This document shows positions 1 through 8,351 of a stretch of 64,000 bases of DNA, piece by piece (the first letter of the stretch is position 1; each line of letters opens with the position of its first letter). Origin of the DNA: DASSUW01 sp036257565 (GTDB lineage: Bacteria > Actinomycetota > Thermoleophilia > Solirubrobacterales > Solirubrobacteraceae). The notes under the pieces are model-generated. The model ran no database searches and was not told where the DNA came from. It was given only the letters and a program-made list of their open reading frames with translations. The translations under genes and the position numbers were made by a program. The stretch covers positions 13,601 to 77,600 of the forward strand of contig DATAFH010000063.1 of the NCBI GenBank assembly GCA_036257565.1. The letters run 5' to 3'.

Positions 1-30
1 ATTAGGCGGCCGCGAACGGTGATAGATTGC

Positions 31-185
31 GGCCCGCCGAGTCCGCGGGAGACCAGCCCGCGGAGTGGGGGACCCACGGAAGTTCTGGGGCGAATCGCGG
101 TCTGCTGGCCGCGTAGCGCACGTTCGCGAGCCCGTCAGCTAACCCCATAGGCGTCAAAGGGGGCCAGGTTGAAGGGCTCGTCGAC
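31..185 (+). promoter_or_regulatory. c-di-AMP riboswitch (ydaO/yuaA type)
   Basis: The leader carries the conserved blocks of the ydaO/yuaA class: GCCGAGTCCGC near 37, GGGGGACCCA at 67-76, GGGGCGAATC at 87-96 and GTCAGCTAACCCCATAGGCG at 134-153, in the expected order and spacing. This class binds cyclic di-AMP and, in actinobacteria, usually sits ahead of secreted cell-wall hydrolases. The M23 peptidase starting at 278 fits that rule. Possible expression-platform elements follow: AGGGCT (173-178) can pair with AGCCCT (198-203). The outer boundaries are approximate. The identification rests on motif recall, not on a covariance search. Confidence 0.88.
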
Positions 186-202
186 GACACGTGGAAAAGC
201 CC

Positions 203-229
203 TGCATGCTGCAGGAAACGTTGCATGCT
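203..229 (+). repeat. Direct TGCATGCT pair in the leader of the M23 gene
   Basis: TGCATGCT occurs at 203-210 and again at 222-229, 19 nt apart, between the riboswitch and the peptidase start. Each copy contains the palindrome GCATGC. The spacing of about two helical turns could suit a dimeric regulator, or the pair could be part of the riboswitch expression platform. Function is unknown. Confidence 0.4.
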
Positions 230-277
230 CCATAACGCGGGGCACGGCGCTGGTAGGGCGGGGTGAGGGCGCCTAGC

Positions 278-1474
278 ATGGCGCGCCGCATGGCTCGACG
301 ACTCGGCCTCCTGTTCGTGGCGGCGGCGCTGCCGCTCGTCCTGTGGACGGTGCTCCCGCTGGGGTCCGGTGCGCAGTCGAGCGGCGAGCTGCAGCAGCGG
401 ATCGAACGCAAGCGCTCGCAGATCGAGCAACACCGCGGCCGTGAGCGCGTGCTCACGACGGACATCAGCGCGATCAGCCGCCGGATCGGCGCCCTGCAGA
501 GCGACATCACGGTGCTGCAGACCAAGCAGGTGCGCCTCGAGACCAATCTCGCCGCCAAGCGCGAGGAGCTCGCCCGCATCCAGGAGGAGCTGCGGCGCAC
601 GCGCCTGCGGCTGGCGCAGCTGCGCGCGCGGCTGGCCGAGGCCAAGGTCGCGCTCGCGAACCGGCTCGTCGAGCTCTACAAGGCCGACAAGCCCGACGTC
701 GTGACGGTCGTGCTGGAGGCCGACGGGTTCGCTGACCTGCTCGAACGCACGGAGTTCATGCAGCGGGTCTCCTCGCAGGACGCCCGGATCATCGAGCGCG
801 TGCGCGAGGCGAAGGCGGAGGCGACGGCCACCGCCAACCGCCTCGACCGCCTCGAGCAGCGCGCCGAGGAGGTGGCGGCGGCGATCGAGGCCGAGGTCGA
901 CGAGGTGGTCGCGGTCAAGGGCCAGCTCGTCAGCCGGCGCGACTCCTACGCGTCCGTGCGCGCGGACAAGGCCTCGATGCTGGCCAGCACGCGCTCGTCG
1001 CGGGCCGAGCTCGAGGACCACGTTCACGCGCTCGAGCGCGAGCAGGCGGCGGTGCTGGCGCGGCTGCGCGGGTCGAGCGGCGGCGTGGTCGGCCCGGTCC
1101 GCCAGGGCTCGGGCACGTTCATCTGGCCGGTCAACGGCCCGGTCTCCTCGGGCTTCGGCATGCGTTGGGGGCGCCTGCACGCCGGCGTCGACATCCCGGT
1201 CCCGGTCGGGACCGGCATCCGGGCCGCCGCGGGCGGCCGGGTGGCGATCGCCGGCTGGGTCGGCGGCTACGGCAACTACACGTGCGTCCAGCACAGCGGC
1301 GGCCTGTCGACCTGCTACGGCCACCAGTCCTCGATCGGCGTGTCCGTCGGGCAGTCGGTGAGCCAGGGCCAGGTCATCGGCGCGTCGGGCAACACGGGCA
1401 ACAGCACCGGGCCGCACCTGCACTTCGAGGTGCGCGTCAACGGCTCGCCGGTCGACCCTCTCGGCTACCTTTGA
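278..1474 (+). CDS. Secreted M23-family peptidoglycan endopeptidase with coiled coil
   Basis: This is a predicted 398-aa secreted zinc endopeptidase acting on cell-wall peptides. An Arg-rich start and a hydrophobic stretch (about residues 8-30) form a signal peptide or anchor. Residues 35-250 are a long charged coiled coil like those of EnvC/NlpD or mycobacterial RipA-type regulators. The C-terminal 105 residues are an M23 (lysostaphin-type) domain with the metal ligands in HAGVD and HLHFEV. ATG 278 is preferred over the in-frame GTG 263 because AGG lies 9 nt upstream. Placement behind a c-di-AMP riboswitch suggests control by the wall/osmotic second messenger. Substrate specificity cannot be read from the sequence. 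Confidence 0.9.
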   Translation: MARRMARRLGLLFVAAALPLVLWTVLPLGSGAQSSGELQQRIERKRSQIEQHRGRERVLTTDISAISRRIGALQSDITVLQTKQVRLETNLAAKREELARIQEELRRTRLRLAQLRARLAEAKVALANRLVELYKADKPDVVTVVLEADGFADLLERTEFMQRVSSQDARIIERVREAKAEATATANRLDRLEQRAEEVAAAIEAEVDEVVAVKGQLVSRRDSYASVRADKASMLASTRSSRAELEDHVHALEREQAAVLARLRGSSGGVVGPVRQGSGTFIWPVNGPVSSGFGMRWGRLHAGVDIPVPVGTGIRAAAGGRVAIAGWVGGYGNYTCVQHSGGLSTCYGHQSSIGVSVGQSVSQGQVIGASGNTGNSTGPHLHFEVRVNGSPVDPLGYL

Positions 1475-1535
1475 TCAGGAGAACGAGTGCAGCTCACTCG
1501 CACTCGCAAGCTCGCGCGAGCGCCTTGATTACCTG

Positions 1536-2312
1536 ATGCAGCCCGAACTCGAGATCGGCCCCATCACGCTGCAGACCTTCGGGCTCATGATGGGCCTGGG
1601 GTTCGTGGCCGCGGGCATCCTCGCGGGGCGCTACCTGAAGGAGCTCGGCAAGCCCGTCGACTGGGCGTACGAGATGGTGTTCGCGGCGCTCGTGGGCGGC
1701 CTGGTCGGCGCGCGGCTGTGGTGGGTCGGGGAGAACTGGTCGGAGGCGAAGGACGATCTGCTCGGCAGCCTCTTCTCGGGCTCCGGCCTGGTCTGGTACG
1801 GCGGCGCGCTCGGTGGCGCGGTGGCCGTGCTCCTCTGGGCCTGGCGGCGCAACTTCCTGTCGCGGCAGCTGCTCGACGTGGCGGCGCCGGGGCTCGCCGT
1901 GGGCTACGCGTTCGGGCGCGTCGGCTGCCAGCTGGCCGGTGACGGCGACTACGGCATCCCGTGGAACGGGCCGTGGGCGATGTCGTATCCCGACGGCACC
2001 GTGCCCACGACCGAGGAGGTCCACCCGACCCCGGTCTACGAGTCGCTGACGATGTTCCTCGTCGCCGCGCTGCTGTGGCGCTGGCGCCACCGGTGGCGGC
2101 CGGGCACGCTGTTCGCCGTCTACCTGATCCTGGCGGGGCTGGAGCGCTTCCTCGTCGAGTTCATCAGGCGCAACGAGGAGGTGCTGTTCGGCCTCACGCA
2201 GCCGCAGCTTTTCTCGATCCTCATGATCGCCGGGGGCGCGGCCTTCCTGGCGTACCTGCGCCGCGAGTCCGGCGCCCGGGCGCCCGCCCGCGCCGCCAGC
2301 TCGCGCGCGTAA
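1536..2312 (+). CDS. lgt: Prolipoprotein diacylglyceryl transferase
   Basis: Lgt is a polytopic inner-membrane enzyme that moves diacylglycerol from phosphatidylglycerol to the lipobox cysteine of prolipoproteins. The 258-aa product has about seven hydrophobic segments, the conserved WYGGALGG stretch (about 85-93) and the Lgt signature region GRVGCQLAGDGDYG (about 126-139). PTPVYES (about 163) and a late RNEE also fit the family. Length matches the usual 250-300 aa. It lies 61 nt after the M23 gene and 18 nt before lysA. Likely client lipoproteins in this window include the products at 6804-7529 and 9691-10242. Confidence 0.95.
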   Translation: MQPELEIGPITLQTFGLMMGLGFVAAGILAGRYLKELGKPVDWAYEMVFAALVGGLVGARLWWVGENWSEAKDDLLGSLFSGSGLVWYGGALGGAVAVLLWAWRRNFLSRQLLDVAAPGLAVGYAFGRVGCQLAGDGDYGIPWNGPWAMSYPDGTVPTTEEVHPTPVYESLTMFLVAALLWRWRHRWRPGTLFAVYLILAGLERFLVEFIRRNEEVLFGLTQPQLFSILMIAGGAAFLAYLRRESGARAPARAASSRA

Positions 2313-2330
2313 CGCATAGCCTGCGCGGCC

Positions 2331-3545
2331 GTGTATCCCGAGGACTCCTCCGTCGATGGCGGCGCGCTGCGCATCGGGGGCTGCGATGCGGCCGATCTCG
2401 CCCGCGAGTTCGGGACGCCGGCCTACGTGGTCGCGGAGAACGATCTCCGCGCGCGGGCCCGGGAGTTCGTGGAGGCGTTTGGGCGGCAGCACCCGGGTCC
2501 GGGCGAGGTCGTGTACGCGTCGAAGGCGTTCCCGTGCACGGCGGTGCTGCGGGTGTTCGCCGAGGAGGGGCTGGGGTGCGACGTCGCGTCGGGCGGCGAG
2601 CTGCACCTCGCGCTGCGGGCGGGGTTCGCTCCCGAGCGGCTGTACCTGCACGGCAACGCCAAGTCCGACGCCGAGCTGGCGATGGCGCTCGAGCATGGCG
2701 TCGGCACGGTCGTGCTCGACAACGAGCAGGAGGCCGACCGGCTGCTCGCGCTGGGCGGCGGGCCGAGGCTGCTCGCGCGCGTCACGCCGGGGGTCGACGC
2801 CGACACGCACGAGCACATCCTCACGGGGCAGGCCGGCTCGAAGTTCGGGATGCCCCCCGAGGTGGCGCGGGAGCTCGCGGAGCGGGTCGACCTGGCGGGG
2901 CTGCACATGCACATCGGCTCCCAGATCCGCTCGCTCGATCCCTACCGCCGGGCGGTGGCCGCGCTCGCGCGGGTCGGCGACTTCGACGTCTACGACCTCG
3001 GCGGCGGGCTCGGGGTGCCGTACGTGCCGGGCGACGAGGCGGTCGAGCCGGCGGCGTGGGTCGAGGGCATGGTCGCCGCCGCACACGCTGAGCTGGGCTC
3101 CGGCAAGGAGCTCGTGCTCGAGCCGGGGCGCGCGCTCGTGGCGGGCGCCGGGGTCACGCTCTACCGCGTCGAGTCGGTCAAGCCGGGGCTGGCCGGCGAG
3201 CGGATCGTCGCGGTCGACGGCGGGATGTCCGACAATCTGCGGCCGATGCTCTACGGCGCCGCCTACCACGTCGACGTCGCGGGGCGCCTCGGGCAGCCCG
3301 GCGTGACCTGCACGGTGGTGGGCAAGCATTGCGAGTCCGGGGACGTGCTGGCGCGGGACGTCTCGCTCCCCGACCCACGCCCCGGCGACGTGCTCGTGAC
3401 GCCCGTCACCGGCGCCTACGGGCATGCGATGGCCAACAACTACAACGGCGTCCCCCGCCCGCCCGTCATCTTCTGTGCGGACGGTGACGCGCGGGTGGTC
3501 GTCCGCCGTGAGACCTACGAGGACCTTCATGGCCGAGACCTTTAG
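2331..3545 (+). CDS. lysA: Diaminopimelate decarboxylase
   Basis: LysA is a PLP enzyme converting meso-diaminopimelate to L-lysine. The 404-aa product has the PLP lysine in VYASKAF (K65), the HIGSQI strand of the alanine-racemase-like barrel, the glycine loop GGGLGVPY, and the C-terminal CESGD motif that completes the dimer active site. The start is GTG 2331. The gene overlaps hom by 17 nt, so translation is probably coupled. Together with hom, thrC and thrB it forms a lysine/threonine branch operon. No attenuator or lysine riboswitch is visible upstream. Confidence 0.96.
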   Translation: MYPEDSSVDGGALRIGGCDAADLAREFGTPAYVVAENDLRARAREFVEAFGRQHPGPGEVVYASKAFPCTAVLRVFAEEGLGCDVASGGELHLALRAGFAPERLYLHGNAKSDAELAMALEHGVGTVVLDNEQEADRLLALGGGPRLLARVTPGVDADTHEHILTGQAGSKFGMPPEVARELAERVDLAGLHMHIGSQIRSLDPYRRAVAALARVGDFDVYDLGGGLGVPYVPGDEAVEPAAWVEGMVAAAHAELGSGKELVLEPGRALVAGAGVTLYRVESVKPGLAGERIVAVDGGMSDNLRPMLYGAAYHVDVAGRLGQPGVTCTVVGKHCESGDVLARDVSLPDPRPGDVLVTPVTGAYGHAMANNYNGVPRPPVIFCADGDARVVVRRETYEDLHGRDL

Positions 3546-4752
3546 CGTCGGACTGCTCGGCCACGGCACCGTCGGCTCGGCCTTTGCCCAGATGGTGGCC
3601 GAGCGCGCCGACGCGATCGTGCCGGTCACCGGGATGCGGCCCGAGATCAGCGGCATCCTCACGCGCTCTCAGGGCTCGTTCGAGGACATCCTGGAGCGGT
3701 CGGACCTGATCGTCGAGCTGATGGGGGGCATTGAGCCCGCGCGCGAGTACGTCCTCGCCGCCATGCGCGCCGGGAAGCACGTCGTCTCCGCCAACAAGCT
3801 GCTGCTCTCCCAGCACGGCGAGGAGCTGTGGGCCTGCGCGCGCGAGAACGAGGTGCAGCTGCGGTTCGAGGGGGCGGTGGCCGGGGTCGTCCCGGTGATC
3901 CGGGTGCTCCAGGAGTCGCTGGCCGCGTCGCGCGTGGAGCGCATCCACGGCATCGTCAACGGCACCACGAACTACATCCTGACCGAGATGGAGCGCTCCG
4001 GGCTCTCGTACACCGAGGCCCTCGGGCAGGCCCAGACGCTCGGCTATGCGGAGGCGGATCCGACCGACGACGTCACGGGCCGGGATGCGGCCGCCAAGAT
4101 GGCGATCCTCGCCCGGCTCGCGTTCTCGACGCCGGTGCACCTCGACCAGGTCGTCTACGAGGGAATCGAGCACCTCACGGGCGAGGACATCGAGTACGCC
4201 AAGGACCTCGGGCTGGGACTGAAGCTGATCGGGACGGCCGAGCGGGTGGACGACGGCATCAGCGTGCGCGTCCATCCCGCGTTCCTGTACGCGGGCCACC
4301 CGCTCGCCTCCGTGCACGGGCCGTTCAACGCGGTGACCGTCGAGTCGGAGGCGATCACCGAGGTCACCCTGTCGGGGCCGGGCGCCGGCGGGCCGCAGAC
4401 GGCGACCGCGGTGCTGGGCGACCTTGTGTCGGCCATGATCCCGCCCGCATCGACACCGGAGACGACCGAGTCGCTGGCGGTGGTGAACGACGTGGAGTCC
4501 GCGTTCTACCTGCACATGGAGGTCGCCGACCGCCCGGGCGTGCTGGCCCAGATCGCTGAACTGCTCGGCATGCAGGGCGCCTCGATCCGGTCGGTGGTCC
4601 AGAAGGGACTGGGCGACAACGCGCGGCTGGTGCTCATCCTCCACCCGCTGCTCGAGTCGCGCTTCTACGCCGCCGTGCGGCTGATCGGCCAGCTCGACTT
4701 CATCCGCTCCGCTCCGCGCGCGATCCGCGTGATCGATGAGGAGTTCACCTAG
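3529..4752 (+). CDS. hom: Homoserine dehydrogenase
   Basis: Hom reduces aspartate semialdehyde to homoserine with NAD(P)H, the branch step to threonine and methionine. The 407-aa product begins with a Rossmann loop, GLLGHGTVG (about 8-16), then has the catalytic-domain motif HGIVNGTTNYIL (about 140-151). A C-terminal ACT domain follows (about 325-400, starting near FYLHMEVADRPGVL), suggesting allosteric feedback by threonine as in other Gram-positive enzymes. ATG 3529 is chosen because it starts the canonical N-terminus; an upstream in-frame extension would overlap lysA more deeply. It overlaps thrC by 17 nt. Confidence 0.95.
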   Translation: MAETFSVGLLGHGTVGSAFAQMVAERADAIVPVTGMRPEISGILTRSQGSFEDILERSDLIVELMGGIEPAREYVLAAMRAGKHVVSANKLLLSQHGEELWACARENEVQLRFEGAVAGVVPVIRVLQESLAASRVERIHGIVNGTTNYILTEMERSGLSYTEALGQAQTLGYAEADPTDDVTGRDAAAKMAILARLAFSTPVHLDQVVYEGIEHLTGEDIEYAKDLGLGLKLIGTAERVDDGISVRVHPAFLYAGHPLASVHGPFNAVTVESEAITEVTLSGPGAGGPQTATAVLGDLVSAMIPPASTPETTESLAVVNDVESAFYLHMEVADRPGVLAQIAELLGMQGASIRSVVQKGLGDNARLVLILHPLLESRFYAAVRLIGQLDFIRSAPRAIRVIDEEFT

Positions 4753-5761
4753 CCCCGGGGTCATCGAGCGCTGGCGCGAGCGGCTGCCGTTCGCGCCCGG
4801 CGATCCCGTGGTCTCGCTCGCCGAGGGGTCCACGCCGCTGGTGCTGGCCGAGCGGGTGTCCGAGCGGGCGGGCTGTGAGGTATGGCTCAAGCTCGAGGGG
4901 ACGAACCCGAGCGGCTCGTTCAAGGACCGGGGGATGACCTGCGCGGTGTCGGCGGCCGTGCGCGACGGCGCCGAGGCGGTGATCTGCGCCTCGACCGGCA
5001 ACACGGCGGCGAGCGCGGCGGCCTACGCGGCGCGGGCGGGGCTCACCGGGGCGGTGATCGTCCCCGAGGGCAAGATCGCCACCGGGAAGCTGGCGCAGGC
5101 GCTGATGCACGGGGCGCGCGTGATCGCGCTGCGGGGCAACTTCGACGAGGCGCTCGCCCTCGTGCGGTCGCTCGTGGAGCGTCACCCGATCGCGCTCGTA
5201 AACTCGGTCAACCCGCTCCGGCTCGAGGGGCAGAAGACGGCGGCGCTGGAGATCGCGGACGAGCTCGGCCCGATCGACGCCCTGGCGATTCCAGTCGGGA
5301 ACGCGGGGAACATCACCGCGTACTGGAAGGGCTTCGTCGAGGTGGGGGAGCGCCCGATGATGCTCGGCTTCCAGGCCGAGGGCGCGGCGCCGCTCGTGCG
5401 CGGGGAGCCGGTGGCGGCGCCGGAGACGGTGGCGAGTGCGATCCGCATCGGCAACCCGGCCCGCTGGGAGGAGGCGATGAACGCGATGGCCTCGTCGCAC
5501 GGCGCCGTGCGCGCGGTGTCCGACGAGCAGATCCTCGACGCCTACCGGTTCCTCGCCGCTCACGAGGGCGTGTTCTGCGAGCCGGCCTCGGCGACCAGCG
5601 TCGCCGGACTGCTGGCCCACGGCGCCGAAGGGGCCGAGCGGGTCGTGTGCGTGCTCACGGGCCACGGCCTCAAGGACCCCCAGACCGCGCTCGCCCGAGC
5701 CGGCTCCGTGGTCCCGTGCGAGCCGGACCTCGCGGCCGTCGAGCGCGCCGTGCTGGGGTGA
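4736..5761 (+). CDS. thrC: Threonine synthase
   Basis: ThrC is a PLP-dependent fold-type-II enzyme converting O-phosphohomoserine to threonine. In the 341-aa product the PLP lysine lies in SGSFKDRGM (K63). It is followed by STGNTAASAAAYAARAG, the glycine/asparagine loop binding the cofactor phosphate and ring. Length matches the short bacterial class of about 350 aa. ATG 4736 lies inside the end of hom (17-nt overlap). The stop shares one base with the ATG of thrB. The order hom-thrC-thrB is common in actinobacteria. Confidence 0.96.
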   Translation: MRSSPSPGVIERWRERLPFAPGDPVVSLAEGSTPLVLAERVSERAGCEVWLKLEGTNPSGSFKDRGMTCAVSAAVRDGAEAVICASTGNTAASAAAYAARAGLTGAVIVPEGKIATGKLAQALMHGARVIALRGNFDEALALVRSLVERHPIALVNSVNPLRLEGQKTAALEIADELGPIDALAIPVGNAGNITAYWKGFVEVGERPMMLGFQAEGAAPLVRGEPVAAPETVASAIRIGNPARWEEAMNAMASSHGAVRAVSDEQILDAYRFLAAHEGVFCEPASATSVAGLLAHGAEGAERVVCVLTGHGLKDPQTALARAGSVVPCEPDLAAVERAVLG

Positions 5762-6606
5762 TGAGCAGCGCGGTCCGCGTGCGCGTGCCGGCCTCCTCGG
5801 CGAACCTCGGCCCGGGGTTCGATGTGCTGGCGGCGGCGCTGGGACTGCACATGGAGGTCGAGGTGCGCGAGACGGGGCGCTTCCGCGTTCACACGCAGCT
5901 CGCGATCGCGCGGGACCGGCGCAACCTCTGCGTGCGCGGGTTCGCGACGCTGCGGCCGCCGGACGGTGTGGAGTTCACGATCCGGTCGCAGATCCCGCTC
6001 TCAGGCGGGCTGGGGACGAGCGCGGCGGCGTACGTAGCAGGCCTGCTGGCGGCCGACCGGCTGAACGGCGGCGGCGCGGACGTGCTCGCCGAGGCCGTGC
6101 GGCTCGAGGGCCACCCCGACAACGTCGCCGCGGCGCTGCTCGGCGGCTTCGTGGTCTGCACCGGCGCGCGGGCGACCCGGCTCGACCCTCCGGCGGGCCT
6201 CAAGTCGGTGCTCGTGGTCCCCGACCGGGCGGTCCGCACCGCGAAGGCGCGAGCGGCGCTGCCCGCGGCGGTGCCGATGGCCGACGCGGTGTTCAACGTC
6301 GGCCGCGCGAGCCTGCTCGTCCTCGGCCTCGCCCGCGGCGACTTCGACCTCGTCGCCCGCGGGCTCGACGACCGGCTCCACCAGCCGCGCCGCGAGCCGC
6401 TCTACCCGCGGTCGATGGCTCTCGTGCGCAGCGCCCGCGAGCTCGGGGCGCTCGGCGCCACGATCTCGGGGGCGGGTCCGGCCGTGCTCGTGTGGGTGCG
6501 GTCGGGGGAGGCTGCTGCGGTTGCCCGGCGGCTGGAGGGTGTTGCCGCGGGATGGGCGCGGGTGATGCGCCTGCCGTTTGACGCGGGTGGTGCCGTCATC
6601 GTTTGA
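5761..6606 (+). CDS. thrB: Homoserine kinase
   Basis: ThrB phosphorylates homoserine, providing the substrate of ThrC. The 281-aa product is a GHMP-family kinase: an N-terminal VPASSANLGPGFDVL strand, the ATP loop PLSGGLGTSAAA (about 79-90), and a C-terminal GATISGAGPAVL motif. The start overlaps the thrC stop by one base. It is the last gene of the lysA-hom-thrC-thrB run, and its TGA adjoins the left arm of a long palindromic element. Confidence 0.95.
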   Translation: MSSAVRVRVPASSANLGPGFDVLAAALGLHMEVEVRETGRFRVHTQLAIARDRRNLCVRGFATLRPPDGVEFTIRSQIPLSGGLGTSAAAYVAGLLAADRLNGGGADVLAEAVRLEGHPDNVAAALLGGFVVCTGARATRLDPPAGLKSVLVVPDRAVRTAKARAALPAAVPMADAVFNVGRASLLVLGLARGDFDLVARGLDDRLHQPRREPLYPRSMALVRSARELGALGATISGAGPAVLVWVRSGEAAAVARRLEGVAAGWARVMRLPFDAGGAVIV

Positions 6607-6794
6607 ACGGCGGCTGGGTAGGGAGGCGGCAGGGTCGGGGAGTTTCGTGCAATTCGGGGATCGCCCGATCGCCCGTTTGCACTTTTCTCTCCTAGACGGG
6701 GAGAAAGGTGCATCTCGGTGTTGGGCGGCGCGCCGACATGCACGATGTTCCCGAGCGCGGCCGGCTCCCTCACCCTCCCTACCCAGCCGCCGTT
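6606..6794. repeat. 189-bp palindromic element with 21-bp perfect terminal inverted repeats
   Basis: AACGGCGGCTGGGTAGGGAG begins at 6606, and the full 21-bp arm (6606-6626) returns as its exact reverse complement at 6774-6794. The interior is also imperfectly symmetric: TGCACTTTTCTC and GAGAAAGGTGCA form a central hairpin around 6678-6715, and TCGTGCA occurs in both halves. The element occupies the whole gap between two convergent genes and begins on the last base of the thrB stop codon. It has no coding potential. It could be a MITE-like insertion, a REP-like unit or an elaborate bidirectional terminator; no target-site duplication is obvious. Confidence 0.7.
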
Positions 6795-6803
6795 GACGTT
6801 CGC

Positions 6804-7529
6804 TCAGGCGGCGACCACAACCGGAGCCCCCAGCGGCACGGCCCGCATCAACGCCCGAATGTCCCGCTCCCGCGCCCGCATGCATCCGAGCGACACAGGC
6901 CGCCCCACCGTCACCGGGTTCGGCGTGCCGTGAACCGCGAGCCGGTCGCCTCCCGGCCAGCCGGGCAGCAGCTCCGTCTGGTGGCCGGACAGGGCCACGG
7001 CGCAGCAGCCGTACGGCGAGTCGGGTCGCTGCGCGTGCAGCCGGTCGGTGACCGCGAAGCGGCCGATGGGCGTCGGCGTTCCGGGGCGGCCGACGGCGAC
7101 CGGGAAGCGCAGCAGCACTCGGTGGCCCCGTCGCAGCGTCAGCTGCCGCCGCGACCGGTCGACGCGCACCCACACGTCCGTGGCGCCCAGCCGGGCGGCC
7201 GAAGCCCGGAGCCACGCGTGCCGGCCGTTGCGACGCTCGGCCGCGATCACGCGCAGCCACGGGCCGCGCCGCCCCGTGACGGCCAGCACGCGGCGCGACC
7301 CGAACTCCGTCCGCCGCCCGATCCGCGCCACGACCCGCCCGCCGGGCGAGACCCGCAGCGCCGCCCGCCGCACCACCCGCGCGGTGAGGAAGCGACCGCG
7401 CGGCGCCCGGTCGCCCTCCTCGACGACCGCGAAGTGGTCGCTCCCGCCCGCCGGCGCCGGTGGCGCAGCCGTCTCGCCGCAACCCACAAGCGCGACGCCC
7501 AGGGCAGCGGCAGCGGCGAGCGACCGCAT
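6804..7529 (-). CDS. L,D-transpeptidase (YkuD) lipoprotein
   Basis: This is a predicted 241-aa surface lipoprotein that makes 3-3 or protein-peptidoglycan cross-links. The N-terminus is a lipoprotein signal ending in VALVGC (Cys17). A poorly conserved middle part resembles a small SH3-like barrel. The YkuD domain occupies about residues 120-241, with the catalytic block HGTPNPVTVGRPVSLGC followed by MRAR. The His, Ser-X-Gly and Cys of the HxxxxxSxGCxR signature are all present. It lies 3 nt downstream of parA on the same strand, so the two may be cotranscribed. Confidence 0.88.
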   Translation of the reverse strand: MRSLAAAAALGVALVGCGETAAPPAPAGGSDHFAVVEEGDRAPRGRFLTARVVRRAALRVSPGGRVVARIGRRTEFGSRRVLAVTGRRGPWLRVIAAERRNGRHAWLRASAARLGATDVWVRVDRSRRQLTLRRGHRVLLRFPVAVGRPGTPTPIGRFAVTDRLHAQRPDSPYGCCAVALSGHQTELLPGWPGGDRLAVHGTPNPVTVGRPVSLGCMRARERDIRALMRAVPLGAPVVVAA

Positions 7530-7532
7530 CGC

Positions 7533-8312
7533 TCAGCTCGCGAGCAGCGGCTTCAGCGCCCGGCGGGCGTCGCGGAGCCCGATGCGGCTGAGGACCTCGT
7601 CCGCCAGCGCCAGGTAGTCGGCGCCCAGGTCGGGCCGGTGGTCGAGGATCGAGAGGCCCTTCTCCGCCGACTCCGCGTAGGCGATCGAGGAGCGGATGAC
7701 GGTCTTGAACACCTTGTCGCCGAAGTGCTCGGAGAGCTGGTCGTAGGCCTCGCGCGAGTGGATCGTCCGCATGTCGGCGATGTTCATGACCACCCCGAGC
7801 CACTCGAGATCGGGGTTGTAGAACTCCTTCGCCTGCTCGATCACGTCCAGCGCGCCCTGCACGCCCTGCAGCGCGAAGTACTGCGCCTCCGAGGAGATGA
7901 GCGCCCAGTCGGACGCCACGAGCCCGTTGATGGTCAGCAGCCCGAGCGCCGGCGGGCAGTCGATCAGCACGACGTCGTGCTGCTTGCGGGCGTCCTTCAA
8001 GGCCTTCCGCAGCACGAGCTCGCGGCCCATCTTGCCGGACATCGAGCGCTCCACCTCAGCGAGGATCGGCGTCGCCGGCACGATCCCGTCGTGAACGGCG
8101 GCCCGTGCCTTGGCGTCGCCGGCCAGCACGTCGGCGATCGTGGGCGTGGCGTCCGGCGGGACGTCGAAGTAGTCCGACAGGTTGCCCTGCGGGTCGAGGT
8201 CGATGGTGAGGACGTCGAGGCCCACGCGCCGCAGCACGTCGGCCAGAGTCCGCACCGTGGTCGTCTTTCCTGTGCCGCCCTTGAGCGACAGCACCGCGAT
8301 GGTCTCGGCCAT
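7533..8312 (-). CDS. ParA/Soj-family ATPase (orphan)
   Basis: This is a deviant-Walker-A ATPase of about 259 aa used for positioning chromosomes, plasmids or protein complexes. The N-terminus shows LSLKGGTGKTTT with the signature lysine; the Walker B-like VVLIDCPPALG and the earlier IDLDPQGN are present. ATG 8312 matches the usual family start; GTG 8324 would add four residues. No ParB or parS-like palindrome is adjacent. The neighbours are an FHA protein (upstream on the same strand) and an L,D-transpeptidase (downstream), so a role in positioning envelope or signalling proteins is as likely as chromosome segregation. Confidence 0.85.
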   Translation of the reverse strand: MAETIAVLSLKGGTGKTTTVRTLADVLRRVGLDVLTIDLDPQGNLSDYFDVPPDATPTIADVLAGDAKARAAVHDGIVPATPILAEVERSMSGKMGRELVLRKALKDARKQHDVVLIDCPPALGLLTINGLVASDWALISSEAQYFALQGVQGALDVIEQAKEFYNPDLEWLGVVMNIADMRTIHSREAYDQLSEHFGDKVFKTVIRSSIAYAESAEKGLSILDHRPDLGADYLALADEVLSRIGLRDARRALKPLLAS

Positions 8313-8351
8313 TGAGGCCGCCACGATACCGTCCGCGCGGGAGCCGGACCG

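Noticed and set aside
2..1423. A 473-codon open frame on the minus strand
   Set aside because: It is antisense to the M23 gene and riboswitch, is Arg/Ala/Asp/His-rich without domains, and matches the pattern of GC-rich shadow frames.
1475..1535. Possible terminator between the M23 gene and lgt
   Set aside because: Only short imperfect pairings of GAGTGC/GCACTC type are present and no T-run; not strong enough to call.
6402..6773. 123-codon minus-strand frame crossing the thrB end and the palindromic element
   Set aside because: Antisense to thrB for half its length and the remainder is the inverted-repeat DNA; no domain or ribosome site.
8326..8351. Possible parS site next to parA
   Set aside because: No parS-like palindrome (TGTTTCACGTGAAACA type) was seen in this gap or nearby.
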